This document shows positions 5,687-7,174 of a stretch of 7,174 nucleotides of DNA, piece by piece. Numbering within the stretch: the stretch's first letter is position 1; every line of letters starts with the position of its first letter. The stretch comes from Pseudomonadota bacterium (GTDB lineage Bacteria; Pseudomonadota; Gammaproteobacteria; Burkholderiales; Ferrovaceae): contig JAJYQG010000062.1 in NCBI GenBank assembly GCA_021794775.1, positions 1-7,174 of the forward strand. The letters are read 5' to 3'. A program made the translations under genes and the position numbers. The notes under the pieces are model-generated. The model was given only the letters and a program-made list of their open reading frames with translations. It had not been told where the DNA came from and did not search any database.

Positions 5687-5914
5687 TTAAATCTTCCCAA
5701 GATAGTCACGAAGTTGATCGTATGACGGATACTGGACACCAGTTTCTCGTCTGTACGACTCAATCGCTTTTTCGACGGAAAGCGTTGCTATTTCGCAAAA
5801 CATCCTGTCGGCGTCTTTTTTCGGCATTCCGTTCAGTCTGGTGGTCGTGTAGAGAATATCCAGTTTGATTGCGTCGTCATCCGTCAGTTCGGCTGAAATC
5901 CGTTTCGTCGTCAT
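5687..5914 (-). CDS. Small ribbon-helix-helix-like protein, possible repressor or antitoxin
   Basis: This 75-residue protein starts at ATG 5914, four bases after AAGGTGA. The N-terminus TTKRISAEL reads as the beta strand of a ribbon-helix-helix (MetJ/Arc/CopG) fold. It is followed by helix 1 (TDDDAIKLDILYTTTRLNG) and helix 2 (DADRMFCEIATLSVEKAIES), although the loop between them (MPKKDADR) is longer than usual. Such proteins bind DNA as dimers, often at inverted repeats near their own promoter, and the repeats at 5999-6089 are candidate targets. No toxin gene sits beside it on the same strand. The assignment rests on fold pattern only; it could be an unrelated small protein. Confidence 0.6.
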   Translation of the reverse strand: MTTKRISAELTDDDAIKLDILYTTTRLNGMPKKDADRMFCEIATLSVEKAIESYRRETGVQYPSYDQLRDYLGKI

Positions 5915-5998
5915 GAAATCACCTTGTTTGGTTAAAATAGACCCGCCTTAAAATTGTACCCCAAGAAAACAAATATTCGCACGATAAATTATCTGATA

Positions 5999-6089
5999 TG
6001 TGATAACATTTTTGCCGTAGGGCGCATTTAATACGGGGGCGTGACGAGTTCTGTCCTGCCTTGGTATGTGATAATGGTGTAGTATCACA
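5999..6089. repeat. Three copies of TGTGATA, one pair as an inverted repeat
   Basis: TGTGATA occurs at 5999-6005 and 6067-6073 in direct orientation (within a shared 10-mer TATGTGATAA) and inverted as TATCACA at 6083-6089, forming a perfect 7-bp inverted repeat with a 9-bp spacer. The cluster lies upstream of the ribbon-helix-helix-like gene and upstream of the recombinase. The spacing does not fit a CRP site (TGTGA-N6-TCACA). A binding site for a local regulator or excision factor is plausible. Confidence 0.4.
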
Positions 6090-6262
6090 AATGAAACGGC
6101 GATGCCCTGACGTAGCCGTGGCCGGCCGGTTGTTTTTGGCTTGTCGGCGCCAATGACGGGTGTTCTGTTGGTCGTGCGAAACGACAAAAGCTGACGAAAA
6201 TTCGGCCTTGTCGATAAATTCAGTGCGAGTTCCGGTTTTTTGTAATGGCGATACGATTTGAC

Positions 6263-6288
6263 GGGTCAGATCCAGGGCGCGATGACCC
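6263..6288. repeat. Inverted repeat GGGTCA/TGACCC
   Basis: GGGTCA (6263-6268) and TGACCC (6283-6288) are perfect inverted copies with a 14-bp spacer, about 150 bp before the recombinase start. This could be a recombinase or regulator binding site, but a 6-bp repeat is close to chance. Confidence 0.2.
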
Positions 6289-6380
6289 AGGCGGGAACAT
6301 GGGAAAGCGCATGGTTTTTCTTTTTGATGCGCGATCTTTGCCGCGCTAATGGCCGAAAACGATCTTTTTGCTCCGGTTTT

Positions 6381-6398
6381 AGAAAAAGTCAGAAAAAG
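6381..6398. repeat. A-tract repeats upstream of the recombinase
   Basis: AGAAAAAG occurs at 6381-6388 and 6391-6398, exactly one helical turn apart. Related inverted forms CTTTTTGA (6320-6327) and CTTTTTGC (6364-6371) lie just upstream. Phased A-tracts can bend DNA, and clustered short repeats next to an integrase gene can be arm-type binding sites; both readings are inference. Confidence 0.3.
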
Positions 6399-6436
6399 CG
6401 ATTTTCATTGCGATTCGTCTCGAAAAAGGTGGGGAG

Positions 6437-7174
6437 ATGGAACAAATCCTCGAAAACTTCAAAGACTGGTTGAAATCACCGGTATTTGATACTCCGTACT
6501 CGCCGCACACGATCCGGCTGTATTCCAGGATTGCGGCGGATTTTGATGCGTTTTGCCGCGACGAGCATATCAGTTCGTGTAACGAGTTCGGCGTGCCTCA
6601 TGTGCGCAAGTTCACAGGCGCCGGCGCGGATGGAAGACAATACGCGCGATCAACGATCAACTCGCGTGCCGTAGCGTTGGAATTGATCTTCGCCTATCTG
6701 CAGGAGGTCGGCGAGTGCAACGAAAACCCGGTGATCTACTACCGCGAGGCAAAAGTGAAAAAGCGCGGCGGTGTTGGCGGGAGGGTGGGCACGCGCCTGC
6801 CGGAGTGCCTGTCCTGGGAAGAGCAGGATCGCCTGCTGCACGCATCGATGTCGGACGACACGTTTACCGGCTACCGCAATTCCGCGCTCGTAGCGTTGCT
6901 CCTGGATGCCGGGCTACGCACGCAGGAGGCGATCGATCTGCCGCTGTCTGCCGGCGCCGACTACCTGGCCGGACGGCTGAGGGTGGTTGGGAAAGGCAGG
7001 AAGGAGCGGTTGGTGCAGTTTGCGCCGACGCATGCCGACTACATGGCGTCCTGGCTTAAAAAGCTGAAGTACCGTAGCATGGTCAAGAGGTTCGATGACA
7101 GGTTGTTTGTGTCAGAGCGCGGCGGGGTCATGAGCCAACAAACCGTGTACTACGCGATCAATAAATTGTTGGCG
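6437..7174 (+). CDS. Tyrosine recombinase/integrase, 3'-partial
   Basis: The frame runs open from ATG 6437 to the window edge (246 residues, no stop). The start has AAGG about seven bases upstream, and the frame upstream closes at TAG 6380-6382 with no better start between. Residues about 5-105 form the helical SAM-like core-binding domain (TPYSPHTIRLYSRIAADFDA, STINSRAVALELIFAYLQE). LPECLSWEEQDRLL (121-134) opens the catalytic domain. The first catalytic Arg is R161 in LLLDAGLRTQEAIDL, and the catalytic beta-hairpin Lys is K186 in VVGKGRKERLVQF. The HxxR, H/W and Tyr motifs lie beyond the window. Such enzymes integrate and excise phages, islands and integrative plasmids, or resolve dimers; the XerD-like compact N-terminus does not tell which. 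Its presence marks this end of the window as likely mobile DNA. Confidence 0.92.
   Translation, partial: MEQILENFKDWLKSPVFDTPYSPHTIRLYSRIAADFDAFCRDEHISSCNEFGVPHVRKFTGAGADGRQYARSTINSRAVALELIFAYLQEVGECNENPVIYYREAKVKKRGGVGGRVGTRLPECLSWEEQDRLLHASMSDDTFTGYRNSALVALLLDAGLRTQEAIDLPLSAGADYLAGRLRVVGKGRKERLVQFAPTHADYMASWLKKLKYRSMVKRFDDRLFVSERGGVMSQQTVYYAINKLLA

Larger units (their letters stand above)
5915..6436. other. Gene-poor region between the small regulator and the recombinase
   Basis: About 520 bp without a convincing gene. Open frames on both strands lack ribosome binding sites and family-like sequence. It holds the TGTGATA cluster (5999-6089), an 8-bp GC palindrome GGCCGGCC (6121-6128), an inverted repeat GGGTCA/TGACCC (6263-6288) and A-tract repeats (6381-6398). 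Regions like this beside an integrase commonly carry the attachment site and integrase or excisionase binding sites, but no tRNA end or duplicated core can be recognised. Confidence 0.5.
6245..6489 (+). other. Two tiny coupled open frames before the recombinase (doubtful)
   Basis: ATG 6245 opens a 34-codon frame ending at TAA 6347-6349, which overlaps ATG 6349 as TAATG. The second frame has 46 codons (MAENDLFAPVLEKVRKSDF and onward), ends at TGA 6489 and overlaps the start of the recombinase. The TAATG junction is typical of translational coupling, but neither start has a good Shine-Dalgarno and the sequence matches nothing I know. They may be leader peptides, remains of a decayed gene, or chance. 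Confidence 0.15.

Noticed and set aside
1845..6029. GGGCGCATTT present at 1845-1854 and 6020-6029, considered as flanking att repeats.
   Set aside because: A 10-bp match between two places in a 7-kb sequence is expected many times by chance, and the first copy lies within the terminator hairpin.
6067..6089. CRP-type operator.
   Set aside because: The half-sites TGTGA and TCACA are 13 bp apart instead of 6.
5948..6187. A 79-codon open frame on the minus strand in the gene-poor region.
   Set aside because: No ribosome binding site, low-complexity unlikely protein sequence, and it spans the repeat cluster.
6657..7059. Alternative-frame open frames within the recombinase gene.
   Set aside because: They are Arg/Pro/Gly-rich shadows of a gene with clear catalytic motifs in the frame starting at 6437.
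1..7174. CRISPR array, tRNA, rRNA or complete insertion sequence.
   Set aside because: No regularly spaced repeats, no recognisable tRNA T-arm with matching acceptor, no rRNA segments, and no transposase or paired terminal inverted repeats were seen.

Overview
The window looks like accessory DNA of a proteobacterium, probably one end of an integrated element (prophage remnant, genomic island or integrative plasmid). The evidence is a tyrosine recombinase running off the right edge, a prophage/island-type conserved hypothetical gene running in from the left edge, several unassigned genes, frequent TTG/GTG starts with short Shine-Dalgarno sequences, and no housekeeping genes, rRNA or recognisable tRNA. 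The exact lineage cannot be read from the sequence.

Layout. (1) 1-1765, plus strand: a conserved hypothetical gene of the kind I associate with replication neighbourhoods of prophages and islands, an unknown 180-residue protein, and an overlapping 97-residue small membrane protein. (2) 1815-1850: a hairpin between convergent units. (3) 1860-4068, minus strand: a tightly coupled three-gene operon, read from 4068 downward as an unknown 211-residue protein, a GT87-type (DUF2029) polytopic glycosyltransferase, and a HepT-like HEPN-family protein. (4) 4069-4294: a divergent control region with two face-to-face promoter candidates that share the same -10 bases, an inverted repeat over one -35, a tandem 11-bp repeat and a long leader that may be structured. 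(5) 4295-5563, plus strand: a two-part putative DNA-binding protein broken by one in-frame TGA, then a minimal nucleotidyltransferase (MNT). (6) 5628-5668: a strong hairpin, then a small minus-strand ribbon-helix-helix-like gene (5687-5914). (7) 5915-6436: about 520 bp with no convincing gene but several repeats. (8) 6437 to the right edge: a tyrosine recombinase cut off after its Arg and Lys catalytic residues.

How the parts may work together. The main point of interest is that the two halves of a classical HepT/MntA (HEPN/MNT) toxin-antitoxin pair are both present. They are not adjacent: they sit on opposite arms of one divergent control region, with a membrane glycosyltransferase and an unknown protein on the HEPN arm and a putative DNA-binding regulator on the MNT arm. 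This could be a rearranged toxin-antitoxin or defence module driven by mutually exclusive promoters, or two unrelated remnants side by side. The sequence alone does not decide this. The nonsense codon in the putative regulator and the partly duplicated MNT argue for some decay.
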